Positions 1 through 8,873 of a stretch of DNA of 15,034 nt are shown piece by piece; the first letter of the stretch is position 1; every line of letters begins with the position of its first letter. Below the pieces are notes generated by a model. That model had not been told where the DNA came from. It ran no database searches and saw nothing but the letters and a program-made list of their open reading frames with translations. The position numbers and the translations under genes were made by a program. This stretch comes from an uncultured Oscillospiraceae bacterium (lineage in GTDB: Bacteria; Bacillota; Clostridia; Oscillospirales; Oscillospiraceae): assembly GCA_934623575.1 (NCBI GenBank), contig CAKTVL010000032.1:1-15034 (forward strand). The letters are read 5' to 3'.

Positions 1-58
1 GAGCATTTCTCGCCTCTGCCACCAGAACACGCTTCTTAGCAGACTTGATATTCGGCAA
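1..58 (-). CDS. rpsT: 30S ribosomal protein S20, N-terminal fragment (runs off the left edge)
   Basis: Read on the minus strand from 58, the first codons give (M)PNIKSAKKRVLVAEARNA. This is the hallmark N-terminus of ribosomal protein S20, a primary 16S rRNA binder of the small subunit. Only 19 codons plus one base are inside the window. The start is a TTG at 58..56, supported by a strong ribosome binding site GGGGAGG at 73..67 with 8 bases of spacing. A GTG further up is in frame but overlaps that site, so it is not the start. The gene is divergent from nadE. Identification rests on the N-terminal motif only, but that motif is very characteristic of the family. Confidence 0.9.
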   Translation of the reverse strand, partial: MPNIKSAKKRVLVAEARNA

Positions 59-142
59 ACCAAACACCTCCCCGACTTGAATTTTTTGTGCGGCGAAAAT
101 ATAAACTTCCACGCAGGATGATATTTTAACAGCTTTGCCTGA

Positions 143-167
143 AAATTGCAAGACTTTTTTGCAATTT
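143..167. repeat. Perfect 9-bp inverted repeat with 7-base loop
   Basis: AAATTGCAA (143-151) pairs perfectly with TTGCAATTT (159-167) around the loop gactttt. There is no T-tract beyond the stem, so it is not an obvious terminator. It sits upstream of rpsT on the minus strand and could be in the rpsT leader or act as an operator. The role is unknown. Confidence 0.55.
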
Positions 168-272
168 CTGCGACAGTTTTTGTATAAATATCTTCGCCGC
201 CAAAAAGGCACAATATTTTGTGTTCTTCGTCCCGCCTTTACCACTATTCTTCGCCCCCGCCGCGCCGTCCCG

Positions 273-296
273 CGCGAAAAGCTGCCGCTTTTCGCG
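273..296. repeat. Perfect 10-bp GC-rich hairpin with 4-base loop
   Basis: CGCGAAAAGC (273-282) pairs perfectly with GCTTTTCGCG (287-296) around the loop tgcc. No T-tract follows on either strand, so an intrinsic terminator is unlikely. It lies about 20 bases before the nadE -35 element. It may insulate the two divergent genes or bind a regulator, but the sequence alone does not say which. Confidence 0.55.
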
Positions 297-317
297 GTCT
301 TTCATCCGCCGGGGCAC

Positions 318-346
318 TTGCAAAATTTTTCCCGGAGAGGTACAAT
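318..346 (+). promoter_or_regulatory. Likely sigma-A promoter of nadE
   Basis: TTGCAA (318-323) and TACAAT (341-346) are separated by 17 bases, the ideal gap. Each hexamer is a reasonable match to TTGACA/TATAAT. Transcription would start near 353, about 28 bases before the nadE start codon, leaving just room for the ribosome binding site GGGAGG at 367-372. Confidence 0.5.
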
Positions 347-380
347 AAACCATCAAAATTCAGAGCGGGAGGTATACCAC

Positions 381-1151
381 ATGGAATTCAACCCCCAGAT
401 ACAGCTGGCCGGTCTGCTGGAGTGGATGGCCCAGCAGATGGACGCCTGCCACGGGAAGACCGCCGTGATCGGCATCTCCGGCGGCAAGGACAGCTCCACC
501 GTGGCCGCGCTGGCCGTGGCCGCCTACGGCCGCGAGAACGTCTACGGCGTGCTGATGCCCGACGGTGAGCAGCCGGACATCGACTATTCCCAGGCCCTGG
601 TGGAGCACCTGGACCTGCCCCACACCACCATCAACATCCACAGCGCCGTCTGCGGCGTGCTGGACGAGCTGGAGCGCGCGGGGCTGACGCCCTCCCGCCA
701 GACCACGGTGAACCTGCCCAGCCGCATCCGCATGGCCACCCTGTACGCCGTGGCCCAGTCCCTGCCCGGCGGCATCGTCATCAACACCAGCAACCTCAGC
801 GAGGACTGGGTGGGCTACTGCACCATCTACGGCGACAGCGCCGGGGCCTTCTCCCCCCTGGGCATGTACACCACCGAGGAGGTCATCGCCCTGGGCCGCC
901 AGCTGGGCCTGCCGGAGAAATTTCTGGTCAAGGCACCCTCTGACGGCCTTACCGGCAAGACCGACGAGGACAACCTGGGCTTCACCTACCACGCCGTCAA
1001 CCAGTACGTCCGCCGGGGCGTGGTGGACCCGGCCATCAAGGAGCGTATCGACGCCCTGCACCGCGCCAGCCGCTTCAAGTTCCAAACGCTGCCGGTGTAC
1101 CACAACGGCCTGCCCATGGCCCTGACCGACGAGACGGACTACTACAAATAA
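381..1151 (+). CDS. nadE: NH3-dependent NAD(+) synthetase
   Basis: This 256-residue enzyme performs the last step of NAD synthesis: it activates nicotinic acid adenine dinucleotide with ATP and amidates it with ammonia in the cytoplasm. The PP-loop motif SGGKDS (residues 33-38) binds ATP. NTSNLSEDWVGY (135-146) and KAPSDGLTGKTDEDNLGF (184-201) match the substrate and Mg/ATP-binding segments of NadE. There is no nitrilase-like glutaminase domain, so free ammonia is the nitrogen donor. The ATG at 381 is chosen because GGGAGG lies 8 bases upstream; the open frame extends back to 135, but that part has no family similarity and spans the promoter. The gene stands alone, divergent from rpsT and convergent with rnhA, and is followed by hairpin terminators. 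Confidence 0.95.
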   Translation: MEFNPQIQLAGLLEWMAQQMDACHGKTAVIGISGGKDSSTVAALAVAAYGRENVYGVLMPDGEQPDIDYSQALVEHLDLPHTTINIHSAVCGVLDELERAGLTPSRQTTVNLPSRIRMATLYAVAQSLPGGIVINTSNLSEDWVGYCTIYGDSAGAFSPLGMYTTEEVIALGRQLGLPEKFLVKAPSDGLTGKTDEDNLGFTYHAVNQYVRRGVVDPAIKERIDALHRASRFKFQTLPVYHNGLPMALTDETDYYK

Positions 1152-1158
1152 GCGCCGC

Positions 1159-1190
1159 AGCCCCCGGCCATTGGCCGGGGGCTTTCCCTT
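1159..1190 (+). terminator. Intrinsic terminator of nadE
   Basis: Eight bases after the nadE stop, AGCCCCCGGCC (1159-1169) pairs perfectly with GGCCGGGGGCT (1173-1183) over a 3-base loop. The T-rich tail ttccctt follows. The tail is imperfect, but the 11-bp GC stem is very stable. Confidence 0.8.
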
Positions 1191-1236
1191 GCCTGTTGAA
1201 CGCGGCAGAAATACAGTCGGCGGCAAAACTGTCAGC

Positions 1237-1282
1237 ACACACAGAAAACCCCTGACCGAGCGGTCAGGGGCTTTCTGTGTGT
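1237..1282. terminator. Bidirectional terminator between convergent nadE and rnhA
   Basis: CCCCTGACC (1249-1257) pairs with GGTCAGGGG (1262-1270). Outside it, ACACACAGAAA (1237-1247) pairs with TTTCTGTGTGT (1272-1282), leaving one mismatch at 1248/1271. T-rich runs flank the GC core on both strands, as expected of a hairpin that stops convergent transcripts. It is the second hairpin behind nadE and probably the end of the long dnaA-to-rnhA transcript unit. Confidence 0.75.
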
Positions 1283-1341
1283 TTGTGTTAGGAGAGAGAG
1301 AAAATCACATCAGGAAGTGTTGTTCCTTTGGATGATGTTAT

Positions 1342-1354
1342 ATTACCCGGTAAT
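1342..1354. repeat. Short perfect palindrome ATTACC-C-GGTAAT
   Basis: A 13-base palindrome with a single central C lies between the bidirectional terminator and the end of rnhA. The surrounding spacer (1283-1405) shows nothing else. It is too short and isolated to assign a role. Confidence 0.3.
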
Positions 1355-1405
1355 TTTGGCCGAATCTTGAATCGCCCGTGAACAATTTATGAATTTCTCC
1401 CCTTC

Positions 1406-1843
1406 TCACCGGTATTTCCGGCTCTCGGCCACGGCCATTTGGTCGCAGCGGTTGTTTTTCTCGTTCTCCGCGTGGCCCTTGACCCAGTGGCAGCGCACCT
1501 GATGGGTGTCCGTCAGCGCCAGCAGCTGCTCCCACAGGTCCGGATTCAGCGCCGGCTTCTTGTCGGCCTTCACCCAGCCGCGCTTCTGCCAGCCTCTGGC
1601 CCAGCCCTTTTCCAGCGCGTCGATGACGTACTTGCTGTCGCTGTACAGATCCACGATGCAGGGCTCCTTCAAAAGCCGCAGCGCCTCGATAACGGCGGTC
1701 AGCTCCATGCGGTTGTTGGTGGTCTCCGCCGCGCCGCCGGACAGCTCCTTCTCCGCGCCCTTGTAGCTGAGGATCGCCCCCCAGCCTCCCGGCCCCGGAT
1801 TGCCGCTGCAAGCGCCGTCGGTGTATATCGTTACTGTTCTCAT
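1406..1843 (-). CDS. rnhA: Ribonuclease HI
   Basis: This 145-residue enzyme cuts the RNA strand of RNA-DNA hybrids, removing R-loops and helping to clear primers. All the catalytic residues expected of a metal-dependent RNase HI are visible: D9 in [17 protein letters not shown]47 in NNRMEL, D69 in YSDSKYV and D134 in NNRCD. H124 lies in the flexible VKGHAENE loop. The length is typical of the single-domain bacterial form, with no hybrid-binding N-terminal domain. The ATG at 1843 gives a full domain, but its ribosome binding site is weak (AGGG about 12 bases upstream). The upstream frame ending in ATGA at the start codon suggests coupling. The first 10 codons are duplicated exactly at 1978-2008 (see the pseudogene entry). 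Confidence 0.95.
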   Translation of the reverse strand: MRTVTIYTDGACSGNPGPGGWGAILSYKGAEKELSGGAAETTNNRMELTAVIEALRLLKEPCIVDLYSDSKYVIDALEKGWARGWQKRGWVKADKKPALNPDLWEQLLALTDTHQVRCHWVKGHAENEKNNRCDQMAVAESRKYR

Positions 1844-1844
1844 A
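1814..1844 (-). repeat. 31-bp direct repeat, copy 1 (functional rnhA start)
   Basis: This block covers the rnhA start codon and first 10 codons ([10 protein letters not shown]). It is identical to 1978-2008 over 31 bases in the same orientation, with copies offset by 164 bases. Confidence 0.95.
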
Positions 1845-1911
1845 GATGTATCATTCCCTGCAAATGCCCTGCTTTTTCCCGCGCCATCTCCCGACGGCGC
1901 TTGCTTGCCAT
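1840..1911 (-). CDS. Possible 23-residue leader ORF coupled to rnhA
   Basis: A short frame from ATG at 1911 reads [15 protein letters not shown] and continues to a TGA at 1842..1840 that overlaps the rnhA ATG as ATGA. It is very basic at its N-terminus and resembles nothing I recognise. Its own ribosome binding site is poor (CGGGG lies almost against the ATG). The start is in the same frame as the truncated rnhA copy upstream, which ends 18 bases earlier. It may exist only to hand ribosomes to rnhA, or may be chance. I lean slightly toward a by-product of the insertion. Confidence 0.25.
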   Translation of the reverse strand: MASKRRREMAREKAGHLQGMIHL

Positions 1912-1929
1912 CCCCGGGCGGTTGCCGCG

Positions 1930-2007
1930 TCAGCGGCGAGCTCGTGGGGGCATTTTCAAAGCGGCGAAGCCGGCTTTGCCGTCGGTGTATATCGTTACTG
2001 TTCTCAT
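1930..2007 (-). pseudogene. Truncated duplicate of the rnhA 5' end (25-codon decoy ORF)
   Basis: Starting at ATG 2007, the frame reads [10 protein letters not shown] exactly as RNase HI, then diverges to [15 protein letters not shown] and stops at 1930. The start is 8 bases after the trmO stop, and the purine-rich trmO tail GTGGAGTAGG can serve as its ribosome binding site. That makes this start better placed for translation than the real rnhA start. Only one catalytic Asp (D9) is present, so no enzyme activity is possible. The simplest reading is that rnhA originally began here, directly behind trmO, and a 164-base rearrangement moved the working copy downstream. This is inference from the repeat structure. 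Confidence 0.65.
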
Positions 2008-2008
2008 A
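1978..2008 (-). repeat. 31-bp direct repeat, copy 2 (behind trmO)
   Basis: This is the exact second copy of the block at 1814-1844. Homology stops abruptly on both sides. The unique segment between the copies (1845-1977) lacks inverted ends, so a simple insertion-sequence target duplication is not evident. A hairpin-forming stretch with AAAG/CTTT and CGGC/GCCG arms around TTC lies just inside copy 2 (about 1959-1978). Confidence 0.95.
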
Positions 2009-2015
2009 CGTTATC

Positions 2016-2689
2016 CTACTCCACCCCGACCACCGTCAGCACGCCCTCCCGCACGGTGAACCTCACGTTCTTCCCGCCGTAGGCCATGCCATACACCCGG
2101 TCGGGGTCGTCCTGATACCGGGGCCGCGGGTCCGCGGCCAGCGCGCTGATCAGCCCATGGCGCTGCCCGCTGTCAAACTGCGCCAGCAGCTCCGGCGGAA
2201 AGTCCACCGTCAGCATCTCCCCGGCGTCGCCGCCGGTAAAGCCCCCGGCCGCGTCGGGATAGCTGTCGGCATAGGCCAGATACGGCTTGATGTCGAAGAT
2301 CGGCGTGCCGCTGACCATGTCCGCGCCCCGGACGTACAGCACCGGGCCCTCCGGCCCGTCCGACTCCACCCGCTCCAGCTCCACGGCGGACAGCCCCAGC
2401 CCGTTGGGCCGGAAGGGCGAGCGGGTGGCGAACACCCCCATGCGCGCGTTGCCGCCCAGCCGGGGCGGCCGCACGGTGGGCGACCAGCCCTGCCGCAGCG
2501 CCCGGTCGAACTGCCAGATCAGCCAGATGTGGGAAAAGCCCTCCAACCCCCGCACGGCGTCCGGGTCCCGGAACGCCGGCTCAAACACAATGCGCCCGGG
2601 GCAGTCGGCAATGCCGCTCTGCCGCGGCACGCCGAACTTCTCCCGAAAGGGCGTCTCTATCCGTGCAATGACCTCCAGACCGGGGCCGC

Positions 2690-2693
<4 letters not shown>
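2016..2693 (-). CDS. trmO: tRNA (N6-threonylcarbamoyladenosine37-N6)-methyltransferase, TrmO/TsaA family
   Basis: The 225-residue product belongs to the UPF0066/TsaA beta-barrel family, whose E. coli member methylates t6A37 in tRNAs decoding ACY using S-adenosylmethionine. Signature segments are [12 protein letters not shown] (51-62) and [15 protein letters not shown] (88-102), plus [12 protein letters not shown] (132-143). The C-terminal DPRPRYQDD (188-196) and [12 protein letters not shown] (201-212) fit the TrmO C-domain. The start is GTG at 2693, which overlaps the gyrA stop as GTGA and has GGAGGAGG about 8 bases upstream; no ATG fits the family start. It is translationally coupled to gyrA, so tRNA modification is co-expressed with gyrase. 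The biochemical role in this lineage is inferred from the family. Confidence 0.88.
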
Positions 2694-5188
<2,495 letters not shown>

Positions 5189-5203
5189 AGATTCCAGCCC
5201 TCC

Positions 5204-7138
5204 TTAATAATCCAGATTCACAGCGTACTGTGCTTTGCGCTCGATAAATTCCTTGCGCGGCTCCACCTTCTCGCCCATGAGGACGGTGAACGTGGCGTCA
5301 GCCTTCACCGCGTCATCCAGCGTGATGCGCCGCAGGGTGCGGGTAGTGGGATCCATGGTGGTCTCCCACAGCTCATGGGCGTCCATCTCGCCCAGACCCT
5401 TAAACCGGCTGATGTTGATGGTCACGTTGGAATTGCCGCCGCGCATCTCCGCGGAGATACGATCCCGCTCCTCGTCGGAGTAGGCCACCCGGGAGGTCTT
5501 GCCCCGGGTCAGCTTATAGAGCGGCGGCACGGCGGAGTAGACATAGCCCTCCTCAATGAGGGGCCGCATATACCGGAAGAAGAAGGTCAGCAGCAGGGTG
5601 CGGATATGGGCGCCGTCCACATCGGCATCGGCCATGATGATGATCTTGTGATAGCGCAGCTTGTTCTCGTCGAACTCCTCGCCGATACCGGCGCCCAGCG
5701 CGATGATGACGGGCTGGAGCTTGTCGTTGCCGTAGACCTTGTCCACCCGGGCCTTCTCCACGTTGAGCATCTTTCCCCACAGGGGCAGGATGGCCTGAAA
5801 ACGGCTGTCCCGTCCCGCCGTGGCGGAGCCGCCTGCGGAGTCGCCCTCCACGATGTACAGCTCTGTCAGCTCGGGGTTGTTCTCGTTGCAGTCCCGCAGC
5901 TTGTCGGGCATGGCCGCGCCGCCCAGCACCGTCTTGCGCCGGATGGACTCCCGGGCCTTCCGGGCGGCCTCCCGGGCGCGGTTGGCGGTCATGGCCTTGT
6001 CCAGAATGGTCCGCGCCACCACCGGGTGCTCCTCCAGATACACCGCCAGCTGGTCGTTGACGATGCTGTCCACCAGGGTGCGGATGTGGGCGTTGCCCAG
6101 CTTGGCCTTGGTCTGTCCCTCGAACTGCGCCTCCGTCAGCTTTACGGAGATCACCGCCGTGATGCCCTCCCGGACGTCCTCGCCGGAGACCTTGTCGCCC
6201 TCCTTGATCATGCCATATTTCAGGCCGTAGGCGTTGAGCACGCGGGTCAGGGCCGCCTTGAAGCCCGTCTCGTGCATGCCGCCCTCCGGCGTATGGATGT
6301 CGTTGGCGAAGGACACCAGCGTCTCGTTATAGCCGTCGTTGTACTGCATGGCGATCTCCGCCGTGCTGTCGCCCTTGGCGCCGGAGAGATAGATGACCTC
6401 CTCGTGCAGGGGCGTCTTGTTCCGGTTGATGTACGTCACGAACTCCCGGATGCCGCCCTCGTAGCACATGGCCTCGCCCTGCTCCCGGCCGCTGCGCGCG
6501 TCGGTGATGGTAATGCGCAGCCCCGCGTTCAGGAACGCCTGCTCCCGCATGCGGGTGTGCAGCGTCTCATAGTCGTACTCCAGCGTGTCGAACATCTCCG
6601 GGTCCGGCTTGAAGGTCACCGTGGTGCCGGTGCGGTCCGTCTCGCCGACGACCTTCATCTCCTGGGTGATGTGTCCCCGGGAGAACTTCATCTCATAGAT
6701 CTTGCCGTCCTTGTGCACCTGCACCGTCAGCCACTCCGACAGGGCGTTGACCACGCTGGCGCCCACGCCGTGCAGGCCGCCGGAGACCTTATAGCCTCCG
6801 CCGCCGAACTTGCCGCCGGCGTGCAGCACGGTGAACACCACCTCCAGCGCCGGCCGGCCGGTCTGGGCCTGGATATCCACGGGGATGCCGCGGCCGTTGT
6901 CGGTGACGGTGATGGTGTCCCCCTCGTTGATGGTCACATGGATGTCGGTGCAGTAGCCCGCCAGCGCCTCATCGATAGAGTTGTCCACGATCTCATACAC
7001 CAGGTGGTGCAGTCCGCTGGCGCTGGTGGAGCCGATATACATGCCCGGCCGCTTGCGCACGGCCTCCAGCCCCTCCAGCACCTGTATCTCCGATGCGTTG
7101 TATTCCGTATCTACCACGGTCTTTTCCAATTCTGCCAT
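5204..7138 (-). CDS. gyrB: DNA gyrase subunit B
   Basis: This 644-residue subunit is the ATPase that drives supercoiling with GyrA. The GHKL ATP site is intact: YEIVDNSIDEALAG with E49 as the catalytic base, DNGRGIP (80-86) and GGLHGVGASVVNALS (120-134). The TOPRIM metal site has EGDSAGG (431-437) and DADVDGAH (504-511). Residue W454 in PLWGKMLNVE stands where E. coli has the quinolone-region Lys447. The length is that of the short Gram-positive form, without the E. coli insert. The ATG at 7138 has AAGGAGAG 6-7 bases upstream, inside the end of remB, and only 3 bases separate the two genes. Confidence 0.97.
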   Translation of the reverse strand: MAELEKTVVDTEYNASEIQVLEGLEAVRKRPGMYIGSTSASGLHHLVYEIVDNSIDEALAGYCTDIHVTINEGDTITVTDNGRGIPVDIQAQTGRPALEVVFTVLHAGGKFGGGGYKVSGGLHGVGASVVNALSEWLTVQVHKDGKIYEMKFSRGHITQEMKVVGETDRTGTTVTFKPDPEMFDTLEYDYETLHTRMREQAFLNAGLRITITDARSGREQGEAMCYEGGIREFVTYINRNKTPLHEEVIYLSGAKGDSTAEIAMQYNDGYNETLVSFANDIHTPEGGMHETGFKAALTRVLNAYGLKYGMIKEGDKVSGEDVREGITAVISVKLTEAQFEGQTKAKLGNAHIRTLVDSIVNDQLAVYLEEHPVVARTILDKAMTANRAREAARKARESIRRKTVLGGAAMPDKLRDCNENNPELTELYIVEGDSAGGSATAGRDSRFQAILPLWGKMLNVEKARVDKVYGNDKLQPVIIALGAGIGEEFDENKLRYHKIIIMADADVDGAHIRTLLLTFFFRYMRPLIEEGYVYSAVPPLYKLTRGKTSRVAYSDEERDRISAEMRGGNSNVTINISRFKGLGEMDAHELWETTMDPTTRTLRRITLDDAVKADATFTVLMGEKVEPRKEFIERKAQYAVNLDY

Positions 7139-7141
7139 GTA

Positions 7142-7405
7142 CTACTCTCCTTTTCCTTGCGCTCGCTTGCCCAGCGTCCGGGAATTGATCTGCGACAAAT
7201 ACACGATCTGCCGGTGATAGGGATGGTCGCATACCACAAAGGACCGCGGTATGTCCTCGCAGGCGCTCTGTACCACGCCTTCCTCCTCCGCTCCCTGTAA
7301 AAACGCTCTCGTTCTCTTTGATGTGGAGGTGTTGTCCAGGTCGAAAATGCCGATGATCCGCCGGTCCTCCACCATCACGTTCATGCCGATGTGCAGATAG
7401 GCCAT
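7142..7405 (-). CDS. remB: RemB/YaaB-like DUF370 protein
   Basis: The 87-residue protein begins [20 protein letters not shown], followed by FDLDNTSTSKRT (21-32) and VVCDHPYHRQIVYLSQINSRTL (57-78), a pattern typical of DUF370 proteins found between recF and gyrB in Firmicutes. B. subtilis RemA, from the same family, is a DNA-binding activator of matrix and osmoprotection genes; the role of the recF-linked paralogue is less clear. The ATG at 7405 overlaps the recF stop by one base (TGATG), and GGGGAGG lies just upstream, so translation is coupled. The C-terminus is basic (KRAQGKGE). Family assignment is good; the exact regulatory target here is unknown. Confidence 0.85.
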   Translation of the reverse strand: MAYLHIGMNVMVEDRRIIGIFDLDNTSTSKRTRAFLQGAEEEGVVQSACEDIPRSFVVCDHPYHRQIVYLSQINSRTLGKRAQGKGE

Positions 7406-8508
7406 CACAGCACCTCCCCGCCCCGGATATGGAACACCTTGCCCTTCAGCAGCGTGTCCAGCCGGTCGTTTTCGCAGCAGGTGATGAACACCTGTCCGCC
7501 GCTGATGCGGTTGAGCACATACTCCTGCCGCCGGGGGTCCAGCTCGCTGAGCACGTCGTCCAGCAGCATCACCGGATACTCCCCCATGGCGTTTTTGTGT
7601 ATCTCCCGCTCCGCCAACTTCAGGCTCAGCGCCGCCGTCCTTACCTGTCCCTGCGAGCCGAACTGCTTGGCGCTGCGGCCGTTGACCTCCACCTCGATGT
7701 CGTCCTTGTGGGGCCCGCTGAGACACAGCCGGCTGGCTCTCTCCGCCGCCTGGTGCTGTGCCATGTGCTCCTTCAGCGCCGCATATATCTCCCCCTGGCC
7801 GCCCAGCGGGTCGGCCACGGTCCTTACGGTCCGGTACGTCAGCGTCAGCACCTCCCGCCCGCCGCTGCACTCATAGTGCGCCTGCCGGGCGTGCTCCGCC
7901 AGCGCCTGGCAGAACCTGGCCCGATAGCCCACGATGGCCGCGCCGTACCGGCACAGCCCCTCGTTGAACTCCGGCAGCAGCTCCAGAAACTCCGGCTTCT
8001 CCTCGCTGTCCCGCAGGATGCGGGTCTTGTGGTCGTACAGCCGCTCATACTGCCGCAGCGCTTCAGCATACCGGGGCCGCAGCTGGCACAGCGACAGATC
8101 CATGAACCGCCGCCGCTCCGCCGCTCCCGCCCGGATAAGAAACAGATCCTCCGGCGCAAAGAACACCGTGTGCAGCACGTCGCTGAGCGCCGCGGCATTC
8201 TTGGCTTTCACGCCGTTTACGGTCATTGTCCGCCGCTTTCCGCGATGCAGTCCGATCTCCGTGACGAACTCCCGCTGCCGGGAAAACAGGTGTCCCACCA
8301 GCTTGGCCGCCTCCGCGTCAAAACCGATCAGTTCCTTGTCCCCGTGGGCCCGCGGGCTTTTTCCGCAGCTGAGATACACGATGGCCTCCAGCAGATTGGT
8401 CTTGCCCTGGGCGTTCTCGCCGTAGATGACGTTGCAGTTCTCGTCAAAGGTCAGCTCCTGCTGCCCATAGTTCCGCCAGCCCTGTATCTGCAGGGCGTCA
8501 ACTCTCAT
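7405..8508 (-). CDS. recF: DNA replication and repair protein RecF
   Basis: This 367-residue SMC-like ATPase loads RecA at single-stranded gaps together with RecO and RecR. The Walker A motif is GENAQGKT (30-37). The ABC-type signature region lies around [18 protein letters not shown] (283-300), and Walker B with the D-loop is [14 protein letters not shown] (311-324). LSGPHKDD (263-270) is a RecF-specific segment. The length equals the family norm. The ATG at 8508 lies inside the end of yaaA (11-base overlap), and the stop shares a base with remB, so recF is embedded in a tightly coupled block. No motif is missing. Confidence 0.96.
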   Translation of the reverse strand: MRVDALQIQGWRNYGQQELTFDENCNVIYGENAQGKTNLLEAIVYLSCGKSPRAHGDKELIGFDAEAAKLVGHLFSRQREFVTEIGLHRGKRRTMTVNGVKAKNAAALSDVLHTVFFAPEDLFLIRAGAAERRRFMDLSLCQLRPRYAEALRQYERLYDHKTRILRDSEEKPEFLELLPEFNEGLCRYGAAIVGYRARFCQALAEHARQAHYECSGGREVLTLTYRTVRTVADPLGGQGEIYAALKEHMAQHQAAERASRLCLSGPHKDDIEVEVNGRSAKQFGSQGQVRTAALSLKLAEREIHKNAMGEYPVMLLDDVLSELDPRRQEYVLNRISGGQVFITCCENDRLDTLLKGKVFHIRGGEVL

Positions 8509-8713
8509 AGGCCACGGTCAGCTCTTTCCCGTCGAAGGACACCACGTCGCCGGGCCGGATCTTTTTGCCCCGCATGGTGCACACCTCGCCGTTGACAGCC
8601 ACGTCTCCCTCCTGAATGACCACCTTGGCCTCGCCGCCGGTCTCCACCGCCGCGGCGAATTTCAGCAGGTCCTGCAATTTGATGTATTCCGTTGTAATGG
8701 TGATGGTTTCCAT
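8498..8713 (-). CDS. yaaA: S4-domain RNA-binding protein YaaA
   Basis: The 71-residue protein [20 protein letters not shown] is followed by an S4-like fold: [18 protein letters not shown] (26-43), [13 protein letters not shown] (46-58). It matches the small S4 protein that lies between dnaN and recF in most Firmicutes and is linked to ribosome assembly in B. subtilis. The start at 8713 is preferred because AAAGGAA lies 8-9 bases upstream. A longer frame from 8755 has no ribosome binding site, and its extra 14 residues are not seen in the family. Its 3' end overlaps recF by 11 bases. A palindromic repeat separates it from dnaN. Confidence 0.88.
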   Translation of the reverse strand: METITITTEYIKLQDLLKFAAAVETGGEAKVVIQEGDVAVNGEVCTMRGKKIRPGDVVSFDGKELTVAYES

Positions 8714-8787
8714 AGTCGTATTCCTTTTGCCCTCGGCGGTACTCCCCGCCGTCATAGCCTGATAGTTCTAATGTCTAAAACCCCGGA

Positions 8788-8865
8788 TTTTTTTCAAGAC
8801 GAGGTGCCGCGGCGCAGCCATACTTTGTGTATGGCAAGGCGCGGCAACGAAGTATTGGAAAAAAA
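8788..8865. repeat. Long imperfect palindrome between dnaN and yaaA
   Basis: The segment starts with a T7 run (8788-8794) and ends with an A7 run (8859-8865). Inside are two further arms: TGCCGCG (8805-8811) with CGCGGCA (8840-8846), and CCATAC (8818-8823) with GTATGG (8829-8834) around the loop tttgt. The outer arms also resemble each other (TTTTTTTCAAGAC against the complement of GTATTGGAAAAAAA). In the direction of dnaN transcription the T-run comes first and the A-run last, the reverse of an intrinsic terminator. It looks like an interspersed palindromic element or a transcript-processing stem. Confidence 0.7.
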
Positions 8866-8873
8866 GACGCGGT

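Larger units (their letters stand above)
59..380. other. rpsT-nadE divergent spacer (322 bases, no gene)
   Basis: This non-coding spacer separates two divergent genes. It contains the rpsT ribosome binding site (67-73), two perfect hairpins (143-167 and 273-296), AT-rich runs and the likely nadE promoter (318-346). A second, weaker promoter-like pair reads TTGCAA 159-164 and TATAAA 183-188 with an 18-base gap. A 76-codon minus-strand frame at 126-356 has no family resemblance and no good ribosome binding site, so I do not call it a gene. Confidence 0.7.

Noticed and set aside
126..356. 76-codon minus-strand frame between rpsT and nadE
   Set aside because: No ribosome binding site, no resemblance to a family, and it lies over promoter and hairpin sequences.
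1845..1977. Insertion sequence or MITE with a 31-bp target duplication behind rnhA
   Set aside because: The 133-base segment between the repeats has no terminal inverted repeats and 31 bases is long for a target duplication, so I describe it only as a rearrangement.
7429..8595. 388-codon plus-strand frame opposite recF and yaaA
   Set aside because: Antisense shadow of recF; low-complexity composition and no ribosome binding site or family motif.
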